Assembly (NCBI GenBank): GCA_030447525.1
Contig: JAUJOR010000014.1
Location: 1-64,000 of the forward strand
Direction of reading: 5' to 3'
Source of the DNA: Chloroflexota bacterium
GTDB lineage: Bacteria; Chloroflexota; UBA11872; UBA12225
DNA length: 64,000 nucleotides
Shown here one piece after another: positions 47,868 through 56,186 of this stretch (position 1 is its first letter; each line of letters begins with the position of its first letter). The notes under the pieces are model-generated. The model was not told where the DNA came from, did no database searches, and saw only the letters and a program-made list of their open reading frames with translations. The position numbers were made by a program, and so were the translations under genes.

Positions 47868-48653
47868 TCACTCACCTCCCTGCTTGATTTGCGAGCGCTC
47901 GACGAGCGCGAGAACGCGCGCCGGGCTACCGGAGCCACCGACGATGGGCAGCGGCCCGGTGATGACAACCGCGCCCTGTGGCGGCAGTCGCTTCAGATTC
48001 TGCAGTTGCGTCAGGCCGTACTTGTTGGCCCCCTGGAAGTACCAGTGGCAGGGCCACGGCTGCTCGGTGAACGCCATCGCCTGACCGGCATCGGTGCCCA
48101 CGGTCTCCACCCCCAGACCGATCAGGGACGTCTCCTGCGCCAGCCACCTGGCGCAGTCCGGGGCCACACCCGGGGTGTGGCCCCCGTTGAGGAACTGCTC
48201 GGCGTCCCCGCTCCTGCCGTCCCAACCGGTGCGGTAGAGTAGCCAGCCGCGCTCCGGCAGCGGGCCGTGCTCGGCTTGCCACGCCTCAACGTCCTCGCGC
48301 CGGAGCAAGAAGTCGTGGTCAGCGGCCGCGGCCGCGGAACAGTCCAGCACCGCCGCCGGGGCCACCACCCGCCCCGGTGGCACGGCGGAGACGTCGTCCA
48401 GGTGCCGGCCGGACGGCCAGTGCACCGGGGCGTCGAAGTGCGTGCCGGTGTGCTCAGAGAGCCTGATGTTGTTCCAGTACGCCTCGCCGGCCGAGTCGTA
48501 GCGGCTGATCACCTGGCGCTCGAACGGCCACGGCTGACCGTGCGAGGGGGGCAGACGGATGACCGGCGTGCCCTCGGAGAGCGGGGCCGTCAGATCGATC
48601 ACCTCCACCGAGCCGGCGGCGAGGCCGGCGACGAGATCCGTCAGCAGCGCCAC
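47868..48653 (-). CDS. Cyclase-family metal hydrolase (kynurenine formamidase/isatin hydrolase-like)
   Basis: Hydrolase of 261 residues with the family metal motif HTGTHFDAPVHW (HxGTHxDxPxH) after an ISRYDSAGEAYWNNIRLSE segment, and LIGLGVETVGTDAGQ later. This family includes bacterial kynurenine formamidase (KynB) and isatin hydrolase; the length and the conserved CHWYFQGANKYGLTQL stretch lean to the longer, isatin-hydrolase-like branch. Between two TDO-type enzymes and a kynureninase-like enzyme, removing the formyl group from N-formylkynurenine is the obvious role, but another ring-opening amide hydrolysis is possible. GTG 48653 is chosen; an upstream in-frame ATG at 48698 lies inside the previous gene. 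Confidence 0.85.
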   Translation of the reverse strand: MALLTDLVAGLAAGSVEVIDLTAPLSEGTPVIRLPPSHGQPWPFERQVISRYDSAGEAYWNNIRLSEHTGTHFDAPVHWPSGRHLDDVSAVPPGRVVAPAAVLDCSAAAAADHDFLLRREDVEAWQAEHGPLPERGWLLYRTGWDGRSGDAEQFLNGGHTPGVAPDCARWLAQETSLIGLGVETVGTDAGQAMAFTEQPWPCHWYFQGANKYGLTQLQNLKRLPPQGAVVITGPLPIVGGSGSPARVLALVERSQIKQGGE

Positions 48654-48657
48654 GGCA

Positions 48658-49644
48658 TCACCCCCTGACGAGCACGGTGCCGGCCACGTCCCCGGCAACG
48701 TCCGGTGCCGGCTCGATGTCGTAGACGGGGGTGATCCAACGGCCGGCCGCGGTGCCTGCCCGCGCGGCGCGGTCGTAGAGGTCTTGCAGCCTGGCCGTCA
48801 ATGGCCCCGGCAGGCCATCCCCGACCGGCACCCGATCGACAGACACGACCGGCAGAATCTCGGCCAGGGTGCCGCAAAGGAAGACCTCCTCGGCGACGTA
48901 TAGCTCCGTCCGATCGACCTCTCGCTCCTCAACCACGAGCCCGAGCTCGTGGCGGGCCAGGCTGGCCACGGTGGCCAGGGTGATCCCCTCGAGGCTACCG
49001 CTGGTGGCCGGCGGGGTGATCAGCCTCCCATCGCGGACCATCACCACGCAGGAGCCCGGGGCTTCGGCGATGCTCCCCCGCTGGTTCAGGATCAGCGCCG
49101 TGTGATAGCCGTTTCTGACCGCCTCCTGGTGCGCCAGCCGGTTGTTGAGGTAGTTGGCGCCCGACTTGATCCGCGGGGGCATCGTATCGTCACTGATGCG
49201 TCTCCAGGACGAGACGCAGATGGGCACACCGCCCCGGTAGGCATCGGAGCGGGGCTTAGGGAGCGCGGTGATATGGACGCCCGTGTCCTCTGTGAGGCCC
49301 ATCGTGTCGAAGTGCTCCCCGATGCCAAAGAAGGCCACCACTACGATGTGGACGTCATCTCGGAACGCATTGACCCGCAGGAGCTGCAAGCACGCCTCGC
49401 GGAGTGCAAGGTCCGAGTACGCCACCTGCAAGCGCACGGACTTCATGGACCGCCGCAGACGTTGGAGATGGTCCTCCAGGCGGAAGGCGTAGAGCTGTCC
49501 GGCGCTCGGTGACCAGTAGGCTCGAATGCCCTCGAAGACATTTGCCCCCCAGAACGCCCCTTGCGTGCGCCCGTGCAGAACGCACGCCTCCCATGGAATG
49601 ATCTCGCCGTTCATCCAGGCGTAAGGTGGTGTCGCTGACATCAT
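48658..49644 (-). CDS. Class IV PLP aminotransferase (BCAT/D-amino-acid type)
   Basis: PLP enzyme of 328 residues. It has the class IV start AWMNGEIIPWEACVLHG, FEGIRAYW, the PLP Lys160 in RIKSGANYLNNRLAHQEA, the IAEAPGSCVVMVRDG Glu segment and LEGITLATVASLA for phosphate binding. It resembles branched-chain aminotransferases but sits 13 bases after a flavin hydroxylase and before a kynurenine-type hydrolase, so it probably acts in the pathway: transaminating a kynurenine or aryl-alanine side chain, or making a keto-acid building block. Aminodeoxychorismate lyase relatives share the fold. ATG 49644 or 49641 is the start. Confidence 0.88.
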   Translation of the reverse strand: MMSATPPYAWMNGEIIPWEACVLHGRTQGAFWGANVFEGIRAYWSPSAGQLYAFRLEDHLQRLRRSMKSVRLQVAYSDLALREACLQLLRVNAFRDDVHIVVVAFFGIGEHFDTMGLTEDTGVHITALPKPRSDAYRGGVPICVSSWRRISDDTMPPRIKSGANYLNNRLAHQEAVRNGYHTALILNQRGSIAEAPGSCVVMVRDGRLITPPATSGSLEGITLATVASLARHELGLVVEEREVDRTELYVAEEVFLCGTLAEILPVVSVDRVPVGDGLPGPLTARLQDLYDRAARAGTAAGRWITPVYDIEPAPDVAGDVAGTVLVRG

Positions 49645-49657
49645 CGCGGTGTGCCCC

Positions 49658-51346
49658 CTATCCCACCGTTGTCCCGGTCCCGGCTGTTGTCCCCATGGTG
49701 GCGTGGGCGCGGAAGGCGGCCCCACTGCGCCGCGCGTCTTCGTCCTTTGCCGGGAGCGCGTCGGCGCAGCGGCGGAGTGCCTCCGCGAAATCGGGAGGGC
49801 GCTCGGCGTCATGGCCGGCGGCGATGTGCCCGTCCGGGCGCACCAGGAACCAGGCCGGTCGCGACGCGCCGTAGGTGGCGCGCAGGCGCGGGTCGTCGTC
49901 GTGGACGACGCACGCCAGTGGCCAGAGATCATCGGATCCCTGGCCCGGCGGCAGGACAACGTAGAGCCGGAAAGGCACCGAGACCGGCCGAGCCTGCGCC
50001 TGCTCCGCGAAGCGGCGGGCCGCCAGCGGATCGGCGCCGAAGTACAGGCCGACGAACTCCCGCCCCAGGAGCTGGCGCAGCCGCCGGCGCTGGCCGGCCA
50101 CTGAGACCGCCCCGTCGGGCGCAAGGCTTCCCACCAGGGGGCTACCGGCGCGCCGGTCAACGATGGGCGAGTCCGCGTAGACGTACGGCTCCGCCATCCG
50201 CCCGCTGTTTACGTGGCGGCGCAGAAACTTGAGCGGCGGGGCGACGCGCAGCAGCGTGTCGCGCGCCCAGCGACGCAGCGGGCTCGGCGGCACCATGAAG
50301 CGGATGGTGGCCTCGGTCACGCGCAAGTTTTCCCGGGCGGCGGCGTACCGCTCCACGTGGTAGCTCTCCAGCAGCGTGCTGTTCGCCCGGCCCTTCAGCA
50401 CCAGGTGGAGCTTCCAGGCCAGGTTGTCCACGTCCTGGATGCCACTGTTCATGCCCCGGGCGCCATACGGCGGCAGGGCGTGCGCGGCGTCGCCCGCCAG
50501 GAAGACGCGGCCGACGCGCAGGCGGGCCGCCACGCGCTGGTTGAATCGGTAGGTGCTCAGCCAGTCGATCTCGTAGGGGATGCTCCCGATCACGGCGCGG
50601 ATGCGCCGGTCGAGCTGGTTCGTCCTCCGTTCAGCCTCGACGTCGGTGTCCGGCGCGAGCTGCCAATCGATTCGCCACACGTTGTCCGGCTGGGCGTGGA
50701 TGACCAGCTGGCGGCCCGGGTTGAAGGGCGGGTCGAAGTGGAAGTGCCGCTCGTGGGCGAACGGCAGGTCGGCCCGGATGTCCGTGATCAGGAAGCGGTC
50801 GCCGTGGCGGTAGCCGATCCACTCCACGCCCAGCAAGCGCCGCACCTCGCTGTGAATGCCGTCGCAGGCGACCAGGTAGCGGAATCGCATCTCTTGCGTC
50901 CCGTCAGGGGTGGTGACCGTCACCGTCACGCCCTGGTCGCCCTGCGCCACGCCGGTGACCCGGTGCGACCAGAGCACGGTGGCCAGCGGGACACTCTCCA
51001 GCCGCTCCAGCATGATCTGCTGGGTGCGGTACTGGGAGATATTGATGAAGGGCGCGAAGCCCCCCGTGCGTGGGAACTCGGTGGTGGAGAGCACCTTGCC
51101 ACGGACGTAGGTCCGCGCCACGTGCCAGCCGATCCCTTCCGCGGCGATGGCCTCGGCGCACCCCACCTGACCAAGGATCTCGACGACGTCGCCCTGGATG
51201 CAGCAGGCGCGCGACCCCTGCTTACGCAAGGCCGGCTCCGCCTCCAGCACCAGGCTGGGGACGCCGAACGAGGCCAACCGCAAGGCGCACGCCAGGCCGG
51301 CAGGCCCCGCGCCGACGATGCCCACAGGAACGTCCACGTCGCTCAT
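49658..51346 (-). CDS. Flavin-dependent aromatic hydroxylase with thioredoxin-like tail
   Basis: Class A flavoprotein monooxygenase of 562 residues. The FAD motif is VGIVGAGPAGLACALRLASFG, the DG motif YLVACDGIHSEVRRLLG, and the GD motif VFLAGDAAHALPPYGARGMNSGIQD. The last about 150 residues (SPLVGSLAPDG, EFVGLYFGAD, AWFLVRPDGHIAAG) form the thioredoxin-like C-terminal domain seen in MhpA and RdmE-type hydroxylases rather than in kynurenine 3-monooxygenase. It would hydroxylate an aromatic ring using NAD(P)H and oxygen; kynurenine, anthranilate or a derivative fits the context. Its ATG overlaps the stop of the TDO-like gene (ATGA), a sign of coupled function. Confidence 0.9.
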   Translation of the reverse strand: MSDVDVPVGIVGAGPAGLACALRLASFGVPSLVLEAEPALRKQGSRACCIQGDVVEILGQVGCAEAIAAEGIGWHVARTYVRGKVLSTTEFPRTGGFAPFINISQYRTQQIMLERLESVPLATVLWSHRVTGVAQGDQGVTVTVTTPDGTQEMRFRYLVACDGIHSEVRRLLGVEWIGYRHGDRFLITDIRADLPFAHERHFHFDPPFNPGRQLVIHAQPDNVWRIDWQLAPDTDVEAERRTNQLDRRIRAVIGSIPYEIDWLSTYRFNQRVAARLRVGRVFLAGDAAHALPPYGARGMNSGIQDVDNLAWKLHLVLKGRANSTLLESYHVERYAAARENLRVTEATIRFMVPPSPLRRWARDTLLRVAPPLKFLRRHVNSGRMAEPYVYADSPIVDRRAGSPLVGSLAPDGAVSVAGQRRRLRQLLGREFVGLYFGADPLAARRFAEQAQARPVSVPFRLYVVLPPGQGSDDLWPLACVVHDDDPRLRATYGASRPAWFLVRPDGHIAAGHDAERPPDFAEALRRCADALPAKDEDARRSGAAFRAHATMGTTAGTGTTVG

Positions 51347-52680
51347 GCGTGTCCTCGCACACTGCTTGTTTGCGGGGTCTGCACCGCGGCGCCCGCCTCG
51401 GCCGGCGCCGAGTGGGGGGCCACGCCGTTCTCCCCCTCCGCCAGGGACGGGAATACGGGGATCTCCTGGACTGACGCCAGGTACGGCGGCCCCTGGGTGT
51501 AGCCCGTGCCGGTGCGCTCGCCGAGCATCCGTACGGCGAGCCGGTAGTGCGTCCGGCGCCACTGCAGCAGGGTGGACGCGAACCGCGTCATCTCCTGCTG
51601 AAGGGCATCCGCTTCACGCGGTCTGAGCCGGCCAGCGGCGCGGGCCGCCCCGAACGCGCCGTCGAGGGTCGCCTGGCCGGCGAGCACCCGCCCACGGACC
51701 TCGGGCACGGAGTGATAGGCGATCGAGTCCAGGCGGGACGAGTCGGGCTGCCGGCACAAGGACTCGACGATCTTGTAGTTGCGCGACTGAATCGCGCTGG
51801 CACCCTCAGTAAAGGCGCGGAACGTGCGAAACGCCTCCACCTGCATCGTCGCCAGCAACGAGAACAAAGGGGCCGCCTCGCGCAGGGCCGTGTCGGCCCC
51901 ACCGACGCAGCGGAGCGCCAGGTCGGGCGCGCCGTCCGCCAGCGCCGTTACGGCGGCCCGGATCTGGACGGCCACCAGGGCGAAGGTGCTCTCGAAGGAC
52001 TGCAACACGCGGATGAACTGATACTCGTCGTGGACGACGTACACCGGCAGCATGCTCAACCGCAAGGTGCACCGCTCGCCGGGCCCAAGGGCGGCGGCGA
52101 CGTTGGCCCACAGTCGGCCGGCGCCGGCGAGCGGATCAGCCTCGGCCACCTCGGCCACGCCGTCGCTCAGCCCCAGGCGCTGACCGGCCGGCCCGGCGGC
52201 GCGCAGGCCCAGGAGGCAGCGCTTCACGGTCGTGCGGGTATCCGGGCGCATCTGGGGCAGGAGCCCCGTACGGTGCGTCGCCGCGTCCACCTCGAAGCGT
52301 AAGGCGTCTGCGATCAGCTGCAGGAAGAGACGATCGTAGCGTCGCTCGGCAGCCGTGACGTCCTGCGGCAGGTCGTCCACCGCGGGCAGCGGGAGGAGAC
52401 TGAGCGCCAGGTAGGTTGGGTAGTCGTAACGGCCGTCCCGCTTGTCCAGGGCGGCGTCGAGAAAGCGCTCCAAACGCTGCACGCCGCTGGTCGAGCCGCG
52501 TACCCCCGGCAGCATCGCTCGGACGCCGGCCAGCGCCTCGAGGAGATTGGCGTCCACAAAGTGTTTCCCCACTCGGTGGAATGCCTCTAGCACGGCCTCG
52601 TAGGGGAACGCTTCGGCGTCTCGGTGGGCTAGCCAGTCCCTGAGCGCTTCCGCTTGACCGGCGCCTTCTTCTACCTTCAT
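51343..52680 (-). CDS. Divergent tryptophan-2,3-dioxygenase-superfamily heme protein
   Basis: Protein of 445 residues. The C-terminal 260 residues match the TDO fold: HDEYQFIRVLQSFESTFALVAVQ in place of the distal-His helix, EAFRTFRAFTEGASAIQSRNYK for the FR..GFQS..YR substrate segment, and QWRRTHYRLAVRMLGERTGTG for the proximal heme His (about 378) and GTGGSSG loop. The N-terminal about 180 residues have no match I can name. Distal-site residues differ from true TDO, so its chemistry may be hydroxylation, peroxygenation or rearrangement, as in the TDO relatives PrnB and SfmD. It follows a 259-base gap, where an internal promoter may lie. Confidence 0.8.
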   Translation of the reverse strand: MKVEEGAGQAEALRDWLAHRDAEAFPYEAVLEAFHRVGKHFVDANLLEALAGVRAMLPGVRGSTSGVQRLERFLDAALDKRDGRYDYPTYLALSLLPLPAVDDLPQDVTAAERRYDRLFLQLIADALRFEVDAATHRTGLLPQMRPDTRTTVKRCLLGLRAAGPAGQRLGLSDGVAEVAEADPLAGAGRLWANVAAALGPGERCTLRLSMLPVYVVHDEYQFIRVLQSFESTFALVAVQIRAAVTALADGAPDLALRCVGGADTALREAAPLFSLLATMQVEAFRTFRAFTEGASAIQSRNYKIVESLCRQPDSSRLDSIAYHSVPEVRGRVLAGQATLDGAFGAARAAGRLRPREADALQQEMTRFASTLLQWRRTHYRLAVRMLGERTGTGYTQGPPYLASVQEIPVFPSLAEGENGVAPHSAPAEAGAAVQTPQTSSVRGHA

Positions 52681-52939
52681 GAATCACCTGCCCAAAGAAG
52701 ATCGGTTGGGTTGGCGAGGAACGTTCGTCTAGCGCCACAGTAAGGCGGCCGGCGCGCCGGCGGATCGGTGAGAAGGCGTACTCGTAAGGCGTATCTTGGT
52801 CACGCCGCGAGCCGTGAGGCGCCCGCCGGGGGCCGGCCCGCCGGGACCCGACCGCGAAGAGGGGCAGTCCCCGGCGCCGCGATCACCCAGCGCCGGGCGG
52901 GCGGCACCCGCCGGGGGCCGCCGGTGCCCGTGGCGGCGC

Positions 52940-54088
52940 TCAGTCCGGCCGCGTGCGCCGGTAGCGCGCTATGCCCGCGCACACCGCGTCCACATCGGCC
53001 GTGGTGTTGTAGTAATGGAAGGACAGCCGCGCGACGTCACACCGCGGGCTGACCACGATCCGCCGGGAGGCTAACCACGCGGCCAGAGCCGGGGCGTTCG
53101 CGTCGATCAGGGCGACGTGGGCGCCCCGGTCTGCCGGCGCGACCGGCAGCTGCAGCCGCTCCCCTTGCGCGGCGAGCTGCCCGGCGGCGTACGCCACCAG
53201 CGAGGCGACGTGCCGCTGCACGGCCCGGCGGTCGAGACGGTTGAGCAGGGCCATGCCGGCGTTGGCGGTATAGAGGGCGGGCACGGCCGGCGTCCCGGTC
53301 TCCAGGCGTCGGGCCTCATCTGGGAAGTCCAACCGCTGCGGATCGAACGCCAGGGGATCGACGCGCCCGTACCAGCCCGTGAGACGGGGCGCGCGATCGG
53401 CGTCAGAGGGCGACCTGACGTAAAGAAAGGCCACTCCAGGGAGGCCCAGCAGATACTTGAGCGTGCCCGAGACGAGGTAGTCGCACCCCAGCTCGGTGAC
53501 GTCCACCGGCACGACGCCGGCGGCCTGGTAGGCGTCCACGAAGACGCGCGCACCGGCGCCGTGCGCGGCCGCGGCCACGTCCGCTACCGGGAGCCGGGCC
53601 CCGCTGCGGTAGGTCACCAGGGGGATCGAGACCAGCCCGGTGCGCGCGTCGATCTCGGCCAAGTAGTCCCCCGCCCGCACGGTGTCCTCGCGCTCTCGGA
53701 CGTACACCACCCGGGCTCCGCGTGGGCGCTGGGCGAGCCAGACGTGCGCCACCGAGGGGAACTCAGCCACGGTGGTGACCACTGTGGGCCGGCTGGCCCA
53801 CTCCAGCGCGGACGCGACCTGGTAGGCGCCGATGGAGGCGTTGGGGACGATCGCGATCTGGTCTGGCCGGGCCCCGATGAGGGCCGCGAAGCGCGCCCGC
53901 GCCTCGCTGACCTGGGCCTCGAACTGTGGCCACGGCACGCCGGGCTCGGCCATGGTGTCCAACATCCGCGTCAGCGCCGCGTCGAGATCAATCGACCGAG
54001 CGCCAAGGCTGCAGCTGGCCAGGTAGACCGTCCCCTCCAAGGCGGGGAAGCGGCTGCGGAACGCGGCCGCATCCATCCCTGGCACCAT
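52940..54088 (-). CDS. Kynureninase-like class V PLP enzyme
   Basis: PLP enzyme of 382 residues, fold type I. Family features: YLASCSLGARS at the N-terminus, the PLP-Asp segment VFVDAYQAAGVVPVDV, the Schiff-base Lys211 in VSGTLKYLLGLPG, GWYGRVDPLAFDP, and ADRGAHVALID. These follow the kynureninase plan (GWFG, RGSHV, SAGAVPVDL), although the usual CTYKYLNGGPG and the DLAHS His are altered, so a cysteine-desulfurase-like or other beta-gamma lyase role cannot be excluded. Cleaving kynurenine or 3-hydroxykynurenine to the anthranilate plus alanine fits its place, six bases after a tryptophan dioxygenase. The ATG at 54088 has GGGGTGA before it. Confidence 0.8.
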   Translation of the reverse strand: MVPGMDAAAFRSRFPALEGTVYLASCSLGARSIDLDAALTRMLDTMAEPGVPWPQFEAQVSEARARFAALIGARPDQIAIVPNASIGAYQVASALEWASRPTVVTTVAEFPSVAHVWLAQRPRGARVVYVREREDTVRAGDYLAEIDARTGLVSIPLVTYRSGARLPVADVAAAAHGAGARVFVDAYQAAGVVPVDVTELGCDYLVSGTLKYLLGLPGVAFLYVRSPSDADRAPRLTGWYGRVDPLAFDPQRLDFPDEARRLETGTPAVPALYTANAGMALLNRLDRRAVQRHVASLVAYAAGQLAAQGERLQLPVAPADRGAHVALIDANAPALAAWLASRRIVVSPRCDVARLSFHYYNTTADVDAVCAGIARYRRTRPD

Positions 54089-54094
54089 GGCGCG

Positions 54095-54817
54095 TCACCC
54101 CCCGCCGGCCGGCGCGCCCGCGCTCATCGGGCCCGTCTCCGTCAGCACGGTGCGGACGCGCCACAGCTCCGGAAAGAACTTGTGGCTGATGAGGCCGCTC
54201 AAGACGTCTACCGGCGTGCCCTTGGTGCCCACCACCTGGTGCCCGATCGTCCGCGTGGCGACCTTGTAGTGCCGCACTCGCCACAGGGCGACGCGCTCGT
54301 CCCACTCGATCATGGCTTCGGCCAGCCGGTAGAGCGGCGCGTTGGGGCTGCCGCGGTAGAGCTCGACGAGGTCGACCCGGCGTTCGCCCAGGAGCGCGGC
54401 AAAGACCTGCCCCAGCTCCTGGCTGGCCCGCTTCACCTCGCGCCAGCCGGGCGATTCGAAGCCCGAGCCGTGGCCGAGCACCGTCCGGATCAGCTGAAAC
54501 GTCCAGGGGGCGAGATGGCGCAGCATCTCCAGCTGGCCGGTGATCAGCTCCATCCCCAGGGACGCGCGGGCCAGCAGGTGTACCGCGCTCTCGATCTCGC
54601 CGGCGTGGATGTCTCGCGTCGCCTGCTCCAGCTCGAAACAGGCGTGCTTGAGCCACAGCTCAGTGGACTGGTGCACGGTCTGGAACAGCAGCTCGTCTCG
54701 GTGCACCATCTCCTGCGGCCGGCGCTGCAGTGAGAGCAGGGTGTCTGTCCGCATGTACCGGGCATAGTCCGTATCCCCCTCCCCAGGTAACACCGGCACC
54801 GCATAGTTGATCGTCAA
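54095..54817 (-). CDS. Tryptophan 2,3-dioxygenase, short form
   Basis: Heme dioxygenase of 240 residues that would open the indole ring of tryptophan to N-formylkynurenine. It keeps the distal His49 in FQTVHQSTELWLKHA, the carboxylate-binding Arg in LIRTVLGHGSGFES and the proximal heme His183 in WRVRHYKVATR. It is shorter than the usual 280-300, lacking part of the middle helices, and the GTGGSSG loop reads GTKGTPVD. TTG 54817 is taken as start (GGAAGGA eight bases before); the frame up to 54997 lies over the preceding gene and has no TDO character. It is probably the entry enzyme of the pathway. Confidence 0.87.
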   Translation of the reverse strand: MTINYAVPVLPGEGDTDYARYMRTDTLLSLQRRPQEMVHRDELLFQTVHQSTELWLKHACFELEQATRDIHAGEIESAVHLLARASLGMELITGQLEMLRHLAPWTFQLIRTVLGHGSGFESPGWREVKRASQELGQVFAALLGERRVDLVELYRGSPNAPLYRLAEAMIEWDERVALWRVRHYKVATRTIGHQVVGTKGTPVDVLSGLISHKFFPELWRVRTVLTETGPMSAGAPAGGG

Positions 54818-54878
54818 CGCAGTCGTCCTTCCGAGTCGGTTGTCAATTGCAGCCGTCCTGCCGGCGCGAGTGGCCACG

Positions 54879-56186
54879 TCAAGCGATGGGGGTGAGGTGA
54901 TGGACGGCAGCCGGCGCGGGCCTTGCCACGGCGACCGTGACGCGGGCGGCGGCCTGCTGGGCCAGAGCCAGCGCCTCGCCGGCCGTCGCGGCGCCAACCC
55001 GGACGTAACCCACCCGATCCCACGAGCTGCGCAGCTCGCGCGTCCGGTCCCCAGGCTTGATCAGGACGTCAGCACTCAGGAAGCCGGGAACCTGCCGCAT
55101 GTCATCGGCGCCCTGGACGCTCAGCACCTCGCCCGGCTCGACGCGCAAGAAGCACACGGCCGCCCCGGCGACCGGCTCCCGCGGCAGCATTGCGGACACG
55201 TCTGCGCCGCGCATCACCGCCTCGAACAGCGCCACCATGTCCGTTCCCCAGGCGTAGTCGATCAAGTCGACGATCCCGTCGCCCGGCATGCGTCCGGCGC
55301 ACTCCACCAGAAACGGCACCCCGTGGGAGACGATCCACTCGCAGTGCACGAAGCCACTGCCGAAGCCGGCGGCGTCGAGGACACGGCGCGTCTGGTCCAC
55401 CAGGAGCTCCCAGAGCCGGCCGGGGATCTGGGCCGGCACCGCGTGGCCCATCTCGATCGGCCGCGGGCCGGGAAAGAGCCGCTTCTGCGTGACGTTCGAG
55501 AACAGCGGCACGCCCTCGCGGACGAGCATCTCCACACTCAGCTCGTCCCCCCTGACGTACTGCTCGGCGAGCATCCGCAGGGGCATCTGGCGATCCGGCA
55601 GGTTCACGCCTTCGTCCTGCTCCAGGCACTCCTGCCACCCCGGCTCGACCTCGGAGAGGTGGTACAGCACCCGGGTGCCCACCGAGGCCTGCCGATTGGC
55701 CGGCTTGAGAACCACGGGTCCGCCCTGCGCGCGCATGAACTCCCGCACTTCGTCCGGACCGGCGACCGGCTGCGACCGCGGATTGGCGACGCCAGCCTGG
55801 CCCGTGACCTGGCGCAGTCGCCACTTGTCGCGCAAGACCCCGGCCGCGTCCGGCCCGGCGCCGGGCACGCCGTAGAGGGCCGCCAGCTGCGCCGCGAAGG
55901 GCACGGCGTACTCCACGCACGGCAGCACCGCCACCGGGCGGAGCTCGGCGTAAGTACGGTGGAAACACTCGGCCGCGCCCGGCAGCTGGTACTCCCAATC
56001 AATCAGCCGGTCGGCGATCCCGGCGCCCGCGAGCTTGGTGTGGGCGCCCCGCTTGCGCGCCACGGCCGGTTCCTCGATCACGAGCACAGGACCCTCGGCC
56101 CGGGGTTGTTCCAGCACATGCAGCCAGGCGATGGAGTACCCCACCAGAAGGAGCGGGCGGCCCGGCGGGAGAGTCACACTCGGCAT
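54879..56186 (-). CDS. ATP-grasp ligase, first of the minus-strand operon
   Basis: ATP-grasp protein of 435 residues. It has LRDKWRLRQVTGQAGVANP, the ATP Lys in PVVLKPANRQASVGTRVLY, MLAEQYVRGDELSVEMLVREG and the metal end FVHCEWIVSHGVPFLVECAGRMPGDGIVDLI. The AGRMPGDGI and ACRAPGDGI endings make it closest to the trpA-linked ligase on the plus strand. The start overlaps the MFS gene by 13 bases. Likely job: ATP-driven amide formation between two amino-acid-type building blocks, upstream of the dioxygenase in the transcript. It has no carrier domain or NRPS partner nearby. Confidence 0.88.
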   Translation of the reverse strand: MPSVTLPPGRPLLLVGYSIAWLHVLEQPRAEGPVLVIEEPAVARKRGAHTKLAGAGIADRLIDWEYQLPGAAECFHRTYAELRPVAVLPCVEYAVPFAAQLAALYGVPGAGPDAAGVLRDKWRLRQVTGQAGVANPRSQPVAGPDEVREFMRAQGGPVVLKPANRQASVGTRVLYHLSEVEPGWQECLEQDEGVNLPDRQMPLRMLAEQYVRGDELSVEMLVREGVPLFSNVTQKRLFPGPRPIEMGHAVPAQIPGRLWELLVDQTRRVLDAAGFGSGFVHCEWIVSHGVPFLVECAGRMPGDGIVDLIDYAWGTDMVALFEAVMRGADVSAMLPREPVAGAAVCFLRVEPGEVLSVQGADDMRQVPGFLSADVLIKPGDRTRELRSSWDRVGYVRVGAATAGEALALAQQAAARVTVAVARPAPAAVHHLTPIA

